In this document: positions 1 through 12,155 of the stretch, piece by piece
Position numbering within the stretch: position 1 is the first letter of the stretch
Layout of the letters: the number at the start of each line of letters is the position of its first letter
NCBI GenBank assembly: GCA_001430745.1
Contig: KQ481942.1
Location: 374,889 to 438,888 of the forward strand
DNA length: 64,000 bases
Direction: 5' to 3'
From: Auxenochlorella pyrenoidosa
Lineage: Eukaryota; Chlorophyta; Trebouxiophyceae; Chlorellales; Chlorellaceae
The notes under the pieces: generated by a model
Database searches by the model: none
What the model saw: only the letters and a program-made list of their open reading frames with translations
What the model was told of the DNA's origin: nothing
Translations under genes and position numbers: made by a program

Positions 1-57
1 GAGCTGGCGAGCATCCCGCTGTCGCCACTGCCACCCGAATTGGCCAGCTTGGATGCC

Positions 58-2200
58 TCAGGCAACTGCAGGGATGGCAGGATGTGCGGCAGGGCACAGG
101 CAAACACTCGCAGCATGGCTTACTGAACAGCAATCACGGGAACCATGCAGAAATGTGTGCTTTAAGGCGTGCCTGAGACTGGATGAGCGCCAGCAGGATG
201 TCATCGCTACCATTGCTGTGCTGCAAGCTGCAGCCAGGACAGGGGCAGCGGAGCATATTATTGAATGGCATGCACAGACGCTCATGCACATCACAACAGA
301 AGGACCAGGTGCAGCTATGACTCCTAACCTGGCCGGTTGGCGAATGGTTGTCTCAACAGAAGTTGTACCAGGCACAGACTGGGTGGCAGCTGAAATGCTG
401 CCGATGCCAGTGAGCCCTGCGCTTTGTGAAGTCATGGCATCCGCAGTTGGCTGCCAGTTGGTGTCTCCAGCGTAGGTGGGAGGCTCGGTAGATACGACAA
501 AGTCATCACCAGCAGGTGAAGCAGGCTTGTCTGTCAGGATTTCGTCATGGACATGCTGACGGTGCAGCTTGCGACGGCGCAACATCCAGAACGCGGCGCC
601 CGCAACAACTGCATGGAGTCGAAAGGCAAAGTGCAAGCACCTCATGATTATTGGCAAGTGCAGGCTGACTGCCCAGCACGCCTCGAAAGCACAACCTTGC
701 AACAGCTGCCTGCTGGTCAGCGAGAGCCTGAGACATCACCTGCAACGGCCACAAGGCCTCCAACTGCAGCGCCAATAATGGTGCCTGTGCCCCCGCTGCT
801 GCTGCCCTCGCTGCTGCCGCCGCTGCTGCTGCCGCTGCTGCTGCTGCCACTGTTGCTGCCGCTGCCGTCGCCACTGCTGTTGCTGCTGCCGCCGGCAGGT
901 CCCGGTACGAGTGCCACCGGTGGCGGAGGAGCATTGGGAGGGGGGCTGGCACGCAGTACGGGTGCCACCGGTGGCGAAGGAGCATTGGGAGGGGGGCTGG
1001 CACGCGCGGGGCCAAGCAGCTCAACGGGCAGCAGCACGCCGTCGATGATGTGCACGGCTGCACAGCAGGGGAGGGTAGGAAGGGGGACTGGAGGTGACCC
1101 AGGGCGACAGGGTGTGGGCTTGGCACAGCGCAGCAGCTGCACTTCAAAGGGATGGAGTAAAACGCACCCAAGTGCCTTGCAGCTTGCAGAGCGTCAGGTT
1201 TATGTCGACATGGCAGGCGCTCTGCCCAGGTTGAGTTGGCTTACCGACGTCGCCGACCTTCATCTCCCTGACATCCATGGCGGAGCTGCCCACGCCCTTC
1301 CAGCCGAGCTTGCCGTCAGTGAACGTGGCCTGCAGAAAAGAGACGAGGCCGCAAGGCACGTTCGGCCAAACCAGGCAGAGTCTGTTGTGAGCTTTGCATG
1401 CACTTCAGCACTGGCTGGCAAGGTTTCTGACAATGCCATTCATTTCATTGGCAACTCACCGCAATGCACTCAAGGCCCTGCACCCTGCTGCCAGGATACA
1501 GCACTCACGGTCACGGGCACGTCAGCGGCGGTCTGCAGCTCCTGGCCGTCGGACAGGTCGGCCTTCAGGTAGGAGCCCTCGGTGATGACGTGGTACTTCT
1601 GCAGGGGGGACAGCAGTGAGGCGGGGCAGCGCTCAGCGCGCTGCTGCAGGTGCTGCCAGCCTGGCTTTACGGCGCATTTTGGCAGCCGGGTGGATCCGTG
1701 CCTGCTGAATGGACGAGTCGGCCTTGCAAGCTGGAAATTCTCTGGTGCGTGCCGTATCAAATGAGCATGCACAGCACGACGCACGAGTTTTCAGCTTACC
1801 AGCACAGTCTCCACAGTGGCCGGGTCGAGCTCAATGTTGGCGGCAGTGGCAGCCTTCAGCAGTGCGCCAAAGGCGGCATCGTTGGGGGCCAGCACGGTGC
1901 CGGTTTGCAGGTTGGTCAGGGTGTCCACGATGCGAGGGTACTGCAAAGGAATGAATGGGAATTGGCCAGGGTGATGGAAAAAAGAGGATCGGCAGGGGGT
2001 GCATTAGGCGGTTTGAACTGCCGCAGGCGACAGCCAGGCCGGCCTACTGCAGCCTCTCCCGCACCCACCTGCGAGGCAAAGCTGAACAGCTGGGACAGCT
2101 GCGCGTTGTCCTTGATGGCGGTCACGACATCCGCGCGAGCCACATGTGCTCTATCCACGAGGGTGAGCAGCAGCAGCAGCGCACAGCTTGCTGCTCGCAT
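58..2200 (-). CDS. Fasciclin (FAS1) domain single-pass membrane protein
   Basis: Six exons fit in frame: 2200-2069, 1940-1800, 1598-1509, 1329-1245, 1057-740, 608-58, giving about 438 residues. The ATG at 2200 opens a signal peptide (MRAASCALLLLLTL). One FAS1 domain follows (about residues 25-160), with the typical blocks TVLAPNDAAFGALL, YHVITEG and VHIIDGVLLP. Next come a Pro-rich repeat, a Ser/Gly-rich linker, one membrane helix (IIGAAVGGLVAVAVVAG) and a basic stop-transfer stretch (MLRRRKLHRQ). FAS1 domains are known in cell-adhesion and cell-wall proteins, so this is probably a surface protein with its FAS1 domain outside the cell. The first five exons are solid. The last part of exon 6, after about position 330, looks unlike protein, so the true stop may lie in a further exon. 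Confidence 0.85.
911..1012 (-). repeat. Coding minisatellite, two 51-bp units
   Basis: Two nearly identical 51-bp units start at 911 and 962 inside exon 5 of the FAS1 gene. Each encodes a copy of RASPPPNAP followed by a Pro/Val stretch, so the unit is 17 codons and keeps the frame. It lengthens the Pro-rich stalk between the FAS1 domain and the membrane helix. Confidence 0.9.
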
Positions 2201-3409
2201 CTGCACGCAAGCAAATGGGCAGAGTTGTCTCAGTTTAGTTTGAGTCGAAACAAGTATGTAATCAGCATGCCCAAAGAAGTAATTAGCAGGCGAGACTGCA
2301 TTCAGTGCTCATGAAGAACTGCCGGGCAGTGCTGCCCAGCGCCGGGCCTGCGGGCGAGCGCTCAGTGGCAAGAGCGCCGGCTGCGAGACAGGGGCAAACC
2401 CACATCCTATGGCTTTGGTTCGTTCTTTAGGTCTTGACGAGCACCGGGAAGGTGCTTGGTTGCTCTGGCTTCGCTGAAAGCGCAAAAAGTAGTGCGGTCT
2501 CGGAACGCCCTGCGGCTTTGTTTTTCAGCTAAAATGATTTGTTGAATGGCAGAACAAGGGGAACCTGGGCTCCGCGGCACGCGCAGAGGTGTATGACCGC
2601 TGGTGGCAAGCTGGCAGCGTGCGGCGTATGCATGCACCTGAAGCCCACCACACAAACACATGTGCTTGTGGCAGCTTGAGGTCGGCTCAAGCGCTAACAG
2701 TGTCCATGGTAGGAAATTCAAGAGGAGAGGAAACCTTTCCCTGTACTGAATCTTCTTGACCGCCATGCACTGGCGCTGCTTTGCCCTTGCCACGTGCATG
2801 AGAGGCTGCCGCCGCTGCCTCGTGGCGGCACTGCTGCTGCATCTGCATCTGCACCACCTTGCTGCCCGCTCTGTGCGGGAAGCGTGTTGCACACACAACT
2901 CGCGTTGTTGAACAAACACTGCAACCTGACAGCCTTTGCGAGGGTGAGGACAAGTATTTTTAGCGTGGACCGTCTTCCTTCCCTCTTTTTAGTTCCGTGG
3001 TAGTGTGAAAAATTGTTTCATCTCTTCAAGATCTGCAAGTCAGGGGGCAGAAGTATGTTGTGAGCATGTCTTCTACAGAACGTCATCGGACAGGTTGTGC
3101 TCTTTCGCACCAGTTGCAACGCAAAATGTGATCACTCTGCAAATCTGTTTGTTTGCTGCCATCAAAGGCATCTGAATGTTGGCTGCTTGTATGATCCGCA
3201 GAAGAAGTGGGATTGCAACTTGCCGCATAAGTGGAATCTCTCCGCTGCACGGGTCGATGCGGCGCAGCGTGGCGGTGCCCTGAATGCGGAAGACGGCATG
3301 GGCTCCGCAGTCATCCTATTTCCCTTCGATCCTCGTTGCGCTCGCTGTCAGAACCTGCAAGCACGCATCGAGGTCTTCTCGTTCAGCGGTCAGAGAACGC
3401 GTCTCGAGA
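2201..3409. other. Intergenic region between divergent genes
   Basis: About 1.2 kb separates the FAS1 gene (-) from the four-helix gene (+). It must hold both promoters and both 5' untranslated regions. I see no convincing open frame with splice signals and no clear promoter element. It is less GC-rich than the flanking exons. Confidence 0.5.
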
Positions 3410-4996
3410 ATGGCGCACCGAGCTACCGAGTCGGGCTATGAGACGCTGCCTGATACAGGTGAAGGCCGTGGTGTGACGCCGACACTGCCTGGATGGCCCG
3501 GCGTTCTTTTGAGGTCGTGCACCGCCGCTCACCTGCCGCCGGTGCTGCCTTCTGGCCTTGTTCGCCAGCACTCACCTGTCTTGCCGTCCTCCCCTTCAAC
3601 AGATGATCTGCCTGGGCCTGCGCGCTCCCAGCCGGCGCCTGCTGCGGCGCTATCGCAGCATCGCCCGCAACAGCAGCACCAGGCGTTTGGGCAGCCGCTG
3701 GTCGGGCAGAGAGCGGGTGCAGCGCAGGGAGACCATGTGGTGGGCGTGCCTGCCTTCCCGCAGCCGCAGTACTCACCACAGCCGCACCGCCAGCAGCAGC
3801 AGGGCATCCACTCCTTCCCACCATGTGAGCTGAAGTCTTGCATGCAGCGTGCACATCGAGCCACTTTTTTTCTGCCTGCGCTGGCCACCTGCACTGCCTG
3901 AGTCCTGCTGCATGAAGCTGCATGAACGGTGCTTTCCCCCACGATGCCCTCTGTATCGCGTGCGTCCCGCTGCAACTGCGAGAACGTGCCGCCTTCCGGA
4001 GGGTCCTCACCTCCCCCCTTTGCTGCCCCGCAGACCTGGACAACCTTCCCCCCTCGGCAGAGGCAGAGTGGGATGCAGCTGCGGTGCTCATGTCGGTGTG
4101 GCTGGGGACCTCGGTAGCCACTCTGACCCTCGCCACCCTGACCTTCAATGTGAGTCCACCAGCTGTTGCCACGCTGCACAAAAAATCTTAGCGGGCTTGC
4201 TGCACAGTGCACACCTGGCCGTGGCCCCTTCACAAACGCACGGTGTGCCTGCTGTCTTCAGGTGCTGGGCATGGTCGGCGCGCTGTGCGCCACCCTGGGC
4301 GCCGGCACGCACCGCTTCACCTGGTGCCGCCCTGCCGCGTTTGTGGGCGACCTTGGGGCGCTGGTGGGCAGAGGTGAGCTTGTTGATTGGGCGGCAGGCC
4401 ACGATGGGATGTCGCTCACATGCCATCCCTGCCTCTTCCACTCCGTCGACAGCTGAATGCGGGCAGATGGAGCGTGTGCCTTGCCACCTTATTCTCGTTT
4501 ACTCATCGAGCGTCGTGCATTCTGAAAAGCTCTTGCCTGTCCATCGTGCCCTCCAAATGCTACCAGCGACAGTGGTGCAACCTGGCCCTCTGTCCCGGTG
4601 CAGTGTTTGGCCTGGCCATTGCTGCCGCCAGCCTGTGCTCAATAGTGGCGCTGCTATTCATGCTGACCGCGTTGGGGCTCTCAGCAACGTAAGTGAATGT
4701 TGTTTCCTGACAAACAATGCATTTCTTGATTGATGGGGCAGCAGAGACGAGGCTTGCAGAGCCGGCACCATGGACCCCGGCATTCTTGCTCACTTTTGCC
4801 TCCCCCTTCCCCGCCTCCTGCCTGCAGCTGCGGCACCGCCTCCGACCCCACAGGCTGCGCTGCACTGACGGAGGTGGTCGTCTTCTACGCCGTCTGGTTC
4901 TCAGTGTTTACCGCTGTAAACATAGCTGTGATCCGCCGCTCGGCGCGGATGCGGCGGCTGCTCAACCCCGTCAGCAGCGGGGTCGTGGACATCTGA
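3410..4996 (+). CDS. Four-helix membrane protein, unknown function
   Basis: Six exons join in frame: 3410-3458, 3603-3824, 4034-4149, 4262-4373, 4604-4688, 4828-4996, giving 250 residues. The first 90 or so residues are hydrophilic and rich in Gln, Pro and His. Four hydrophobic segments follow: AAVLMSVWLGTSVATLTLA, a second around LGMVGALCATLGAG, a third around FGLAIAAASLCSIVALLFML, and a fourth around VVVFYAVWFSVFTAVNIAVI. The protein ends with a short basic tail (RRSARMRRLLN). The layout resembles tetraspan families such as CASP-like or MARVEL proteins, but I see no diagnostic residues and do not assign it. A TGTAA poly(A) signal lies 81 bases after the stop. Confidence 0.8.
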
Positions 4997-5076
4997 TGAC
5001 CAGCGGCAGGCACAGCGACTGCGACAGCTGGGCGCTGCCGCCAGTATCACACAGCACACATCACTTAACTGTAGCT

Positions 5077-5081
5077 TGTAA
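5077..5081 (+). terminator. TGTAA poly(A) signal
   Basis: TGTAA is the usual polyadenylation signal of green algae. This one lies 81 bases downstream of the stop at 4996, a plausible short 3' UTR. Confidence 0.5.
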
Positions 5082-5363
5082 GTCCCAATGCTCCAAGCAG
5101 GTTCTGAGATGGGCGTACTCACACGTAGCAGGTGCCAGCAGGTGGCAAGGCCAAACTGGCTCTCAGCATGGTCGCGAACTACAGCCCCAGTGCCAACACA
5201 CTAGGCGGCGCGCCCAGGCCATATGATGCCATGCATTCTGCAGCCATGTCGTGTGAAATTTCAGCATCGGTGCTGGAAAGATGCACAGCAGAGCATACTA
5301 AGGCAATGCCAGCGGGTACCCAGTGCGCCTTAAGTAGCAGGCCCAGCAGGCGCCCCAGGCGTT

Positions 5364-5430
5364 TTGAAAGCCTTTTGACCAACTTTCGAAAGTAACTGTC
5401 CCATCTTACAAAGCTGGCAGCAGTTCTCTG
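5364..5430 (+). repeat. Direct repeat, left copy
   Basis: About 65 bases beginning with gaaagccttttgac are repeated with few differences at 7422-7490, in the same orientation. The two copies flank the Ala-rich gene (5795-6939). Shared blocks include cgaaagtaactgtcc and tacaaagctggca. Confidence 0.85.
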
Positions 5431-5794
5431 TGCCTTCTCTGTCCCAGCACCGATGCTGAAACCGATGCTGAGACCCCCGTGGCGGCAGCAGGCCCGACCT
5501 GCCTGCCTGCTCAGAGGTTTTTGCTGCTATTACTCACAAGCGCCTGCACATCCTGGGAGCGCCTGTCCAGTGGCAAAACGAGCGATCCATGTGCGCCCCC
5601 GCCCTCTCCTCATGACAGCACTTCTGACGGAGAAGGGGTCACAGAAGCAGGCAGGGAAGCGCAGGCAACACTGGCAGTTGAGAAGAGGCAACGGGCACTC
5701 AATGGGCACACGGGCAGGCAGCAGGCCAGCATCCAGAAGGGAGGATTTAGGCGGGGTGTTGGGGGCGTCGGGCGTGCCATAGGCGCAACACGCA

Positions 5795-6939
5795 TCAGCC
5801 CTGCAGGCCCTGCCGCTGGCTTTTGAAGCTGCGCGCCGCCTCTACGGCCGCCCGCGCCGCCTGCACTGCAGCCGAGTCTGGGTCGGCCTGCGAGGCCGCC
5901 TCCAGTGCGTTGTACGCGGCTTGCCAGGCCGCTGCGGCGCGCTCAAACTTGGCTGCCGCCGCCGCCGCGTGCGTCGCGGGCTGGGACGCGGCGCGCTGCA
6001 CAGCTGCCTCGGCGGCGGCTTCATGCCCCGCAGCAGCCGATGCCCAGCTCGTGGCGGCAGCCGCCAGTGCCTCGGCGGCAGCGGCGCGTGCGAGGGCCGC
6101 CCCGGGGTCACACGACTGGGGCATGGGCGGCCAGGGCCTGAGGGGAGGCGGGGCCGGGAGCGGGGGTCCGGCGGCAGGCGCGCTGGGCGCCATGCTGCGC
6201 CCCTCGCGCTGCAGGCGTCGGCGCCTGAGCTCCGCCGTCTCCCGACTAATTCGCTCTATAAACTGGTTCATGTCTGCCATGAAGATGTCATGGCGAATCT
6301 GCTTCTCCAGCTCCTCCTGCTGCCAGCTGGACAGCAAAAGCGTGGGCCACTGCCAAGGCAACCAGGACCACTGAGGTGCTAGCATGCTCTGTGTGCGATG
6401 GAGAGAGCGCAGCGGCGTGCACGTCACCGTGCAAGCACAGGGCCTCTGCTGCCACAGCTGCAGCAGGGCAACGAGCCGGGAGGCACAGCCTGCACGCTCC
6501 CCGGCCTGCACCACCTCCCTACCGCCCGCACCGCACTCACAGGGCTGTGCTCCTTGGTGCGTGGACTGGTGCCGCCGTCGCCGCCGCGCAGCGCACCAGC
6601 AGGTGCCAGCCGCGGGAACCGGCGTTGCGCTGCTCTCTGCAAGGACAGGCGTGCCGGCGCGGGCTTGCAAGCTGCCAGCTGGGCCGACTTGCTTGGCACC
6701 ATGCCCGCTCCGCGTGAGGTCCTATTGTCTGCGCGCTCGGGGCGTGTCGGAACGACTCTGCGCATCTCCTGAAGAACGTGCTGGGAGGGTCGCTCCTCCT
6801 CAAACGCCATTTGGAGGTGCTCTGCGTGCTGGGCCGAAACCTCTCCGAGAGTCAACGGCTCCCGGCCCTCTTCAAAACAGCCCTCATATTCTCGCATTTC
6901 GCCCCCCAGCGAGGCCGCAGCGCCGGCAGGAGCCCGCAT
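5795..6939 (-). CDS. Ala-rich helical protein, unknown function
   Basis: Two exons, 6939-6541 and 6370-5795, give 324 residues in frame across a GTGAGT donor and a tcag acceptor. The N-terminal half is charged and low in recognisable features. The part starting at QQEELEKQIRHDIF is probably a helical or coiled-coil segment with many charged residues. A Pro-rich linker follows, then an Ala-rich region with regularly spaced large residues (KFERAAAAWQAAYNALEAA), likely a long amphipathic helix bundle. I do not recognise a family. The helical C-terminal half is the better supported part. The exon 1 start could be shorter, at the internal Met 14 codons on. Confidence 0.55.
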
Positions 6940-7808
6940 TCAAATTCCGACTGACTACGCAGTTCTGCATGCTGCTGCGTTGTACGCAGCAGAGCACACA
7001 ACATGACCGTGACCACCTGCTCATCCTTCTGGCCGCACTGGCGGCCACCGCACCTGCATGTGTGGCTGGCTGGCTGCAAATGCCGCTGGTGGCCGGCCAG
7101 ATCGCGCCCCCACAGCGCGTGGCCATGCTTGCCAGCTCTTCGCAGCGGTATCAGCCTAGCCAGACTGTATGCACCTTCGTTGGGCCTGGCCAGCCCCCTT
7201 CCTCCCTTTCGCGTCCGCTGCTCCTCCACACCCCCCAATCGGTGTTATTCAACACCACCCCACTTTGAGGTGTCCTCGTCGCGGGCTTCGGCCCCCGGCT
7301 CAGCACGCCTGCTATGCTTGCCAGCCGGCCTGTCACCGCAGTGGCGGCCAGTTTGCCGCTTGCTTTTCACGGCCGGCAGGGCGCTGCTCGCCAGCGCCGC
7401 CTGGGGCGCATCTGCACAATGAAAGCCTTTTGACTAACTTGCGAAAGTAACTGTCCCCATTCTACAAAGCTGGCACCAGTGCTCTGTGCCGCGAGGGCTC
7501 ACACCTTGCGTTTGGCATGCAGCGTCGAGGCGGCCGCATGCGGCAGAAGCCAGGTGGCTGCACAGCATGGCACATGCGAATAAACGCGGGCCTGCACGTC
7601 GGCTTCGCAGTGCTTCCAACTCTCGATCAACGGGCGCCTGCCCTCTCGGGGGCAACAGCAGGGCGCTCTGCCCAACAACCAGTCTCACAGTAGCACAATG
7701 GCCATCCCTCGTTGGTGGGCCCCTTGCTGACTCCCAAGCTCTGCAGAAAGTGTGTACCCACTAGCCGACTTCCAAAAGCCGTCCCTGCGCTTCACACCAG
7801 GCGCCGCC
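6940..7808. other. Intergenic region between divergent genes
   Basis: This holds the presumed 5' regions of the Ala-rich gene (-) and the mitochondrial carrier gene (+), plus the right copy of the direct repeat. No further exon is supported. Confidence 0.45.
7422..7490 (+). repeat. Direct repeat, right copy
   Basis: This is the second copy of the repeat at 5364-5430, in the same orientation, about 2.06 kb away. It starts tgaaagccttttgac and ends near gctctgtgcc. Confidence 0.85.
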
Positions 7809-10187
7809 ATGACGCACAGTTCTTTGTTTGAGCTGGAGGCGGAGTTGGACAGAGGTGCTGGGCGTCTGATGGCTGATCGACAACCCAGAGGTGAACCTAC
7901 AAGCGAGTGCAAGCCCGCATGCTTGTTGACTTTACTGTAGGTCTGCTCACCCCGCTCTCTGCACCGATCTGCTTGCGCTTTTCGCTGTCTGGAGCTACCA
8001 GAAGGTGTTGGGGGGCGCACTTGAATGCTTTGCTAATCTGCCAACACCGTCGCCTCGTGCCGCTGTGTGTGCACAGGCATCGCCACACGCACCCTGGCAG
8101 CCAGCATTGCGGCCAATGCAGCGGCCTCCCAGGTGCTGATCCCTGCACTGGCGACTCTGGCTCAGGATGCGCAGCATGGGCTGCTTGTCGCAGCTGCCAT
8201 GGCCCGCACATTCCTGGCTCGGGGCAGCGAGCTGCCGCTGCGCCGCCGGCGCCGCAAGCTGGCGCCCAAGCCCGCTGCCGCCTCTGCTGTGGCAGCCACG
8301 CCAGCGGCCGCCGCAGCAGCACCATCGACGGCGACGCTGGTGGCGCCAGCAACGGCAACAACGGTGGCACCAGCAGCAGGCGCCGGCGCCGCATCGGGCG
8401 TTGTCACGACCCGCGGCCTGCAGCAGTTCCTCGCCGGCGGCGTGGCAGGCGCCATCTCCAAGACCCTAGTGGCCCCCCTGGAGCGCATCTCCACCATGCT
8501 CATGGCCGATGGGCGCAGCAGGTTTAGCGTGGGGCAGGCCGCGGCGCACGCCTGGCAGGACGGGCTGTACCGCGGCCATGCTGCCACTCTGGTCAAAATT
8601 GTCCCCGCCTCGGCCATCCAGTTTGCCGTGTTCAACGGGCTCAAGGACCGCATGCTGGCGGCACGGCAGCGGGCCCAGCAGCAACAGCAGCTGCTGCAGC
8701 AGCAGCAAGAGGCCGCCCCGCACCGACAGGGCTCTTCGTCTTCAGCAGCGGCGGCAGCGGCGGCGACCCCTCTGGAGCTGGAGAATCATGAGCGCCTGCT
8801 GGCGGGCGCCGCAGCGGGCGCAGCGGCTGCCTGCGCCTGCTACCCTTTGGAGTCCCTTCGCACCGCGATGAGCGGTGAGTGGGTGTCACCAGCGGTGGCG
8901 GCGTGCAGGAGCATCACGCTGCAGCCAGCATGCTTGCTTGGATGTTTCTCAGCCAGCACCCATGGCTGCATTTCACAGCACTGGCAGTGCAGTGAGCTGC
9001 GCCCAGGTGTCCAGCTTGGCGCGCGCGTCGGATGTACACTCGCCCAGCCAGTTGACCCCACCGGCATGCGCTCCCTGCAGTCGTGGGTGGCGTGCGCGGC
9101 AGCCTGCCGCAGGTGGCGCGCACCGTGGTGGCGGCGCACGGCGTGGGCGCTTTGTACAGGGGCTTCCGGGCCTCGCTGCTTGGCGACATCCTTGGCAACA
9201 GCCTGGGTGAGCCCGGCAATGTGGCCTACGTCTGGTGCCTGGCTGCGGCAGTCCTGTGCCTGATACCTGTTCTCGTTGTTGTTGTCCTGCCAGCCACCTT
9301 CAGTCGTGTGTTGCTCTACCTGGCGCCCTGGAATGTCCAACCGGAGGTGCCCTGCCTGAAGTTTTGCTAGTCTTGCTGGTGGGCGTGCGGTGTGCAGGCG
9401 CAACAAGGCTAAGCATTGGACACATCTGAGAGCTTGAGCTAAACCCCTGCTGCAGGCTTCACCGCGTATGAGGTCGGCACCCGGCTGTACACCTCAGCCG
9501 TCGGGGCGCCGCCGCCCCCGCACCTGCGCGGCCTGATTGGCGCCTGCAGCGCGGCCTGCGTGGTGACGCTCACAATGCCTCTGGAGGTTGTGCGCCGCCG
9601 GCTGCAAGTGCAGGTGCGTGGCTTGCAGGGCGCCGGTGCATGTTTGCCAGCCGGCTGGTCGCCTGCAGGGTGGCACATGCCATGCCACAGGGGTTGGTGC
9701 GCTGCTGGCCCCAGGCTGCATCAGGGGGTTGCATGCTGGAGCAAGGTTTCAGCCTTGCAGCAGGAGGCCAGCCTTGGTCTCATCATGGCTTTGGGCACAC
9801 CGCGGGTGCAGGCGCATGCTGCCGAGCACTGCGTGGCCCTCTGTTGCAGCACAGCCAATGCACTGCTGCACCCGGCGCCCCTCCTGCTGGGGCCTGATCC
9901 ATGCGTGGCTCACCTCCCCGCCCGCCAAACTTGCGCTGCAGGGGCTTGCCGGGCGTCCCATCCTCTACCGCGGCACTGTCGACTGCCTGCGCCAGGTGCT
10001 GCGCGCCGAGGGGCTGGGCGGCTTCTACGCGGCCTCCCTGCCCTCGTACCTCAAGGTGGCGCCCTCCCTGGGCATGATGTACTTTTTGTACGAGGCCATC
10101 ATGGCCGCCATGCCGCCTGCCGCGGCTGCCGCGCCTGCTGCGCCTGCTGTGTCTGCCCCAGCGGCAGCGGCGGCCGAGGCCGAGTAG
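7809..10187 (+). CDS. Mitochondrial carrier family (SLC25-type) transporter
   Basis: Five exons join in frame: 7809-7890, 8077-8874, 9081-9206, 9456-9613, 9942-10187, giving 469 residues. After an N-terminal extension of about 135 residues (basic stretch LRRRRRK, then Ala-rich) come three carrier repeats. Their signature blocks are APLERIS (near residue 160), YPLESLR (near 290) and MPLEVVR (near 370). The second and third match the P-x-[DE]-x-x-[KR] motif. In the first the last position is Ser instead of a basic residue. The motif LYRGF and the closing block LPSYLKVAPSLGMMYFLYE are also typical. Proteins of this family exchange metabolites or nucleotides across the inner mitochondrial or plastid membrane; the substrate cannot be read from the sequence. 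A Gln-rich loop splits repeats 1 and 2. Confidence 0.93.
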
Positions 10188-12155
10188 GCGCCTGGCAGCC
10201 GCCAGCAGCTGCCACTTCGCCCTGCTAAACCATCGGCCTTGTGCCGGTGGCAGCTCAGGCCATTGTGCCGTCGTCGTTGCAACCCAGCGCGTCCCTTTCC
10301 ATGTCGTTTGCAATTCGCAGTCTTGCTTTTGGCACTTATGCATCCGTGCCGACGGTACCTTTTGCCTATTTGTCCACTCAGTTGCGGGCCCTTGCCCAAG
10401 CTCCATTCCCTTGGTATTTGCGCTGCTCCTTCCCGTCTATGCACTGCCTGTTCGCCCCTTCTTTCACTCACCATTCCTTTATCCGCCATGCGAGCGCCCT
10501 CCTTCAATGCATGGCCTGTACTGCTCTCTTTCAAGCTCCTGGCCTCCCGCCCTGAGCCCCCCGCCTCCCATCTGCACGTGAGAGCTTTCACCGCACTGCC
10601 TCAGAACGAACCACATTGTCCCGCTGCCTCCACTCACCTCTGTGTGCCCCTTCTGCACACCGCCTCCCACACGCCCCACGCTGGCTTTGCCCTGCGTCCT
10701 GCAGATCATCATCCTCTCGGTGGGTTCCGATCTAGCCCGAACCATGAAGAGAAACATACTGGCGTGTTCTGCACTGCCTGCATTCCGCGCTACCTGCACT
10801 GCCCCTGCATCCTGCTTGTCCCTGTTCGTTCCAGCGCTTGTCTCATACACGAAAGCAGAGAGATGCTTTTTGCAAGGCTCATTCAGAATCCATTGGTCAT
10901 AGCATGGCCAGCAGAGAGCGCGCCGCCCATGCAGGGCGATGCTCCGCTGCCCAACAGGCTGGCATTCCGGCCAGGGTGCCGGACTCGGCTGCCTGCCAGC
11001 CCTGCCGAGCTGAGCTGTGCCCGCCCGACGCCTCAGCGCTGCTGGTGTGGGACGGTGGTGTCGTAGGGCCCACGGTCCCCACCCTCGATACCGCCAGCTG
11101 AATGATGAGGCAGTGACGAAAATGTACCTCAGATGCTCGTCATGCATGACAGGCTTGCGGAGGGCCCCGCTTCCAACAGCAGCACAGCACACACCTGGCA
11201 GCCCCCTGAGCGGCACGTGCTACCAGCTGGAGCGCACCAGTGCCCTGATGCACGGGAATCTTTGCGAGCTGTTCTGCGGTTGAGGGGTCGGCGCTGGCCC
11301 CAGGCCCAGCACCAACTTCACCTGCACCGCAGGCGACAGGTGAAAGAACGAAGCCAGCTCAGGGGAGCGGGTGCTGGATGTCCTCTTTCAGCACACACAG
11401 CCAGGAGGGATGCAGCAAGGGGCACACATGCCACCTCGAGCCAGAAGCCGTGCCGGGAATGCCTCTGCCAGCTGCAGCGCTTTCAGGAACCTTGGACCCC
11501 CACGCGCCGCCCTCCCTGTGTTGGTCCATCGCCCTTGGACGCTTGTCCCTGCACCTACCCACTTGGCCCTGGCAGTTCCCAGACTCACCAGCCCCCCTCG
11601 CTGCCGCCAGAGTGGGCTTCCTCTCGCCCCCTTCCTCTCGGGCTGCCTGGCTGGCAGTGTTCAGTTCTGTGATATTCATGGCTGCCTCGGCCCACGTTGC
11701 TTCTGTATTGATTAACAAATGAAAATTAGAATCCATTGCAGAGGTGCTGACCTCCTGGCGGCGCTGCACGCTGGATTGATGGGCCTCACTTTGATCGGTT
11801 GGTAATTTCTAGTTTTTATCGGTGTATCACCTGAAATTATCCCGGGCAACAGATTATGATCACCAGATGGACATGATTTAAGGAAGGGGAATCAAGCAGA
11901 AATCAAGGGCGAGGGGCAGCAGGAGACAGAGTACAGAGGGCCGGGGGAAGGGGCACAGGCGAGGTATGGCCTGAGGGAGCTCTGAAAGTGGCTCAAGGGC
12001 TTGCACACTGGCAGCGAAAGATATGCAGAGAGGTTGGGTTTCTCAGTTGTAGTCGGATACATGCAAGGTCATTCAGCGAATGCGCGGGGCGCATCGGCGG
12101 GACTGCGCACAAGATGCAGACAGCAGGCAGAAAGCAGCAAAGCACGGAGCGCTGC
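10188..12155. other. Long 3' intergenic region between convergent genes
   Basis: About 2 kb lies between the stop of the carrier gene (+) and the stop of the EamA gene (-). The first 1.5 kb is pyrimidine-rich on the + strand and is open in one frame by composition only. I see no splice-bounded exons or domain. It is probably two long 3' untranslated regions and spacer. Confidence 0.45.

Larger units (their letters stand above)
4997..5794. other. 3' region between convergent genes
   Basis: This stretch holds the 3' untranslated regions of the four-helix gene (+) and the Ala-rich gene (-). It includes a TGTAA signal and one copy of a direct repeat. No coding exon is supported here. Confidence 0.5.

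Noticed and set aside
547..1572. 341-codon plus-strand open frame
   Set aside because: It is the antisense shadow of GC-rich exons of the FAS1 gene, made open by the CTG-rich linker.
10239..11066. 275-codon open frame on the plus strand
   Set aside because: It has no domain, biased pyrimidine composition and lies directly behind the carrier gene; it is best read as 3' UTR.
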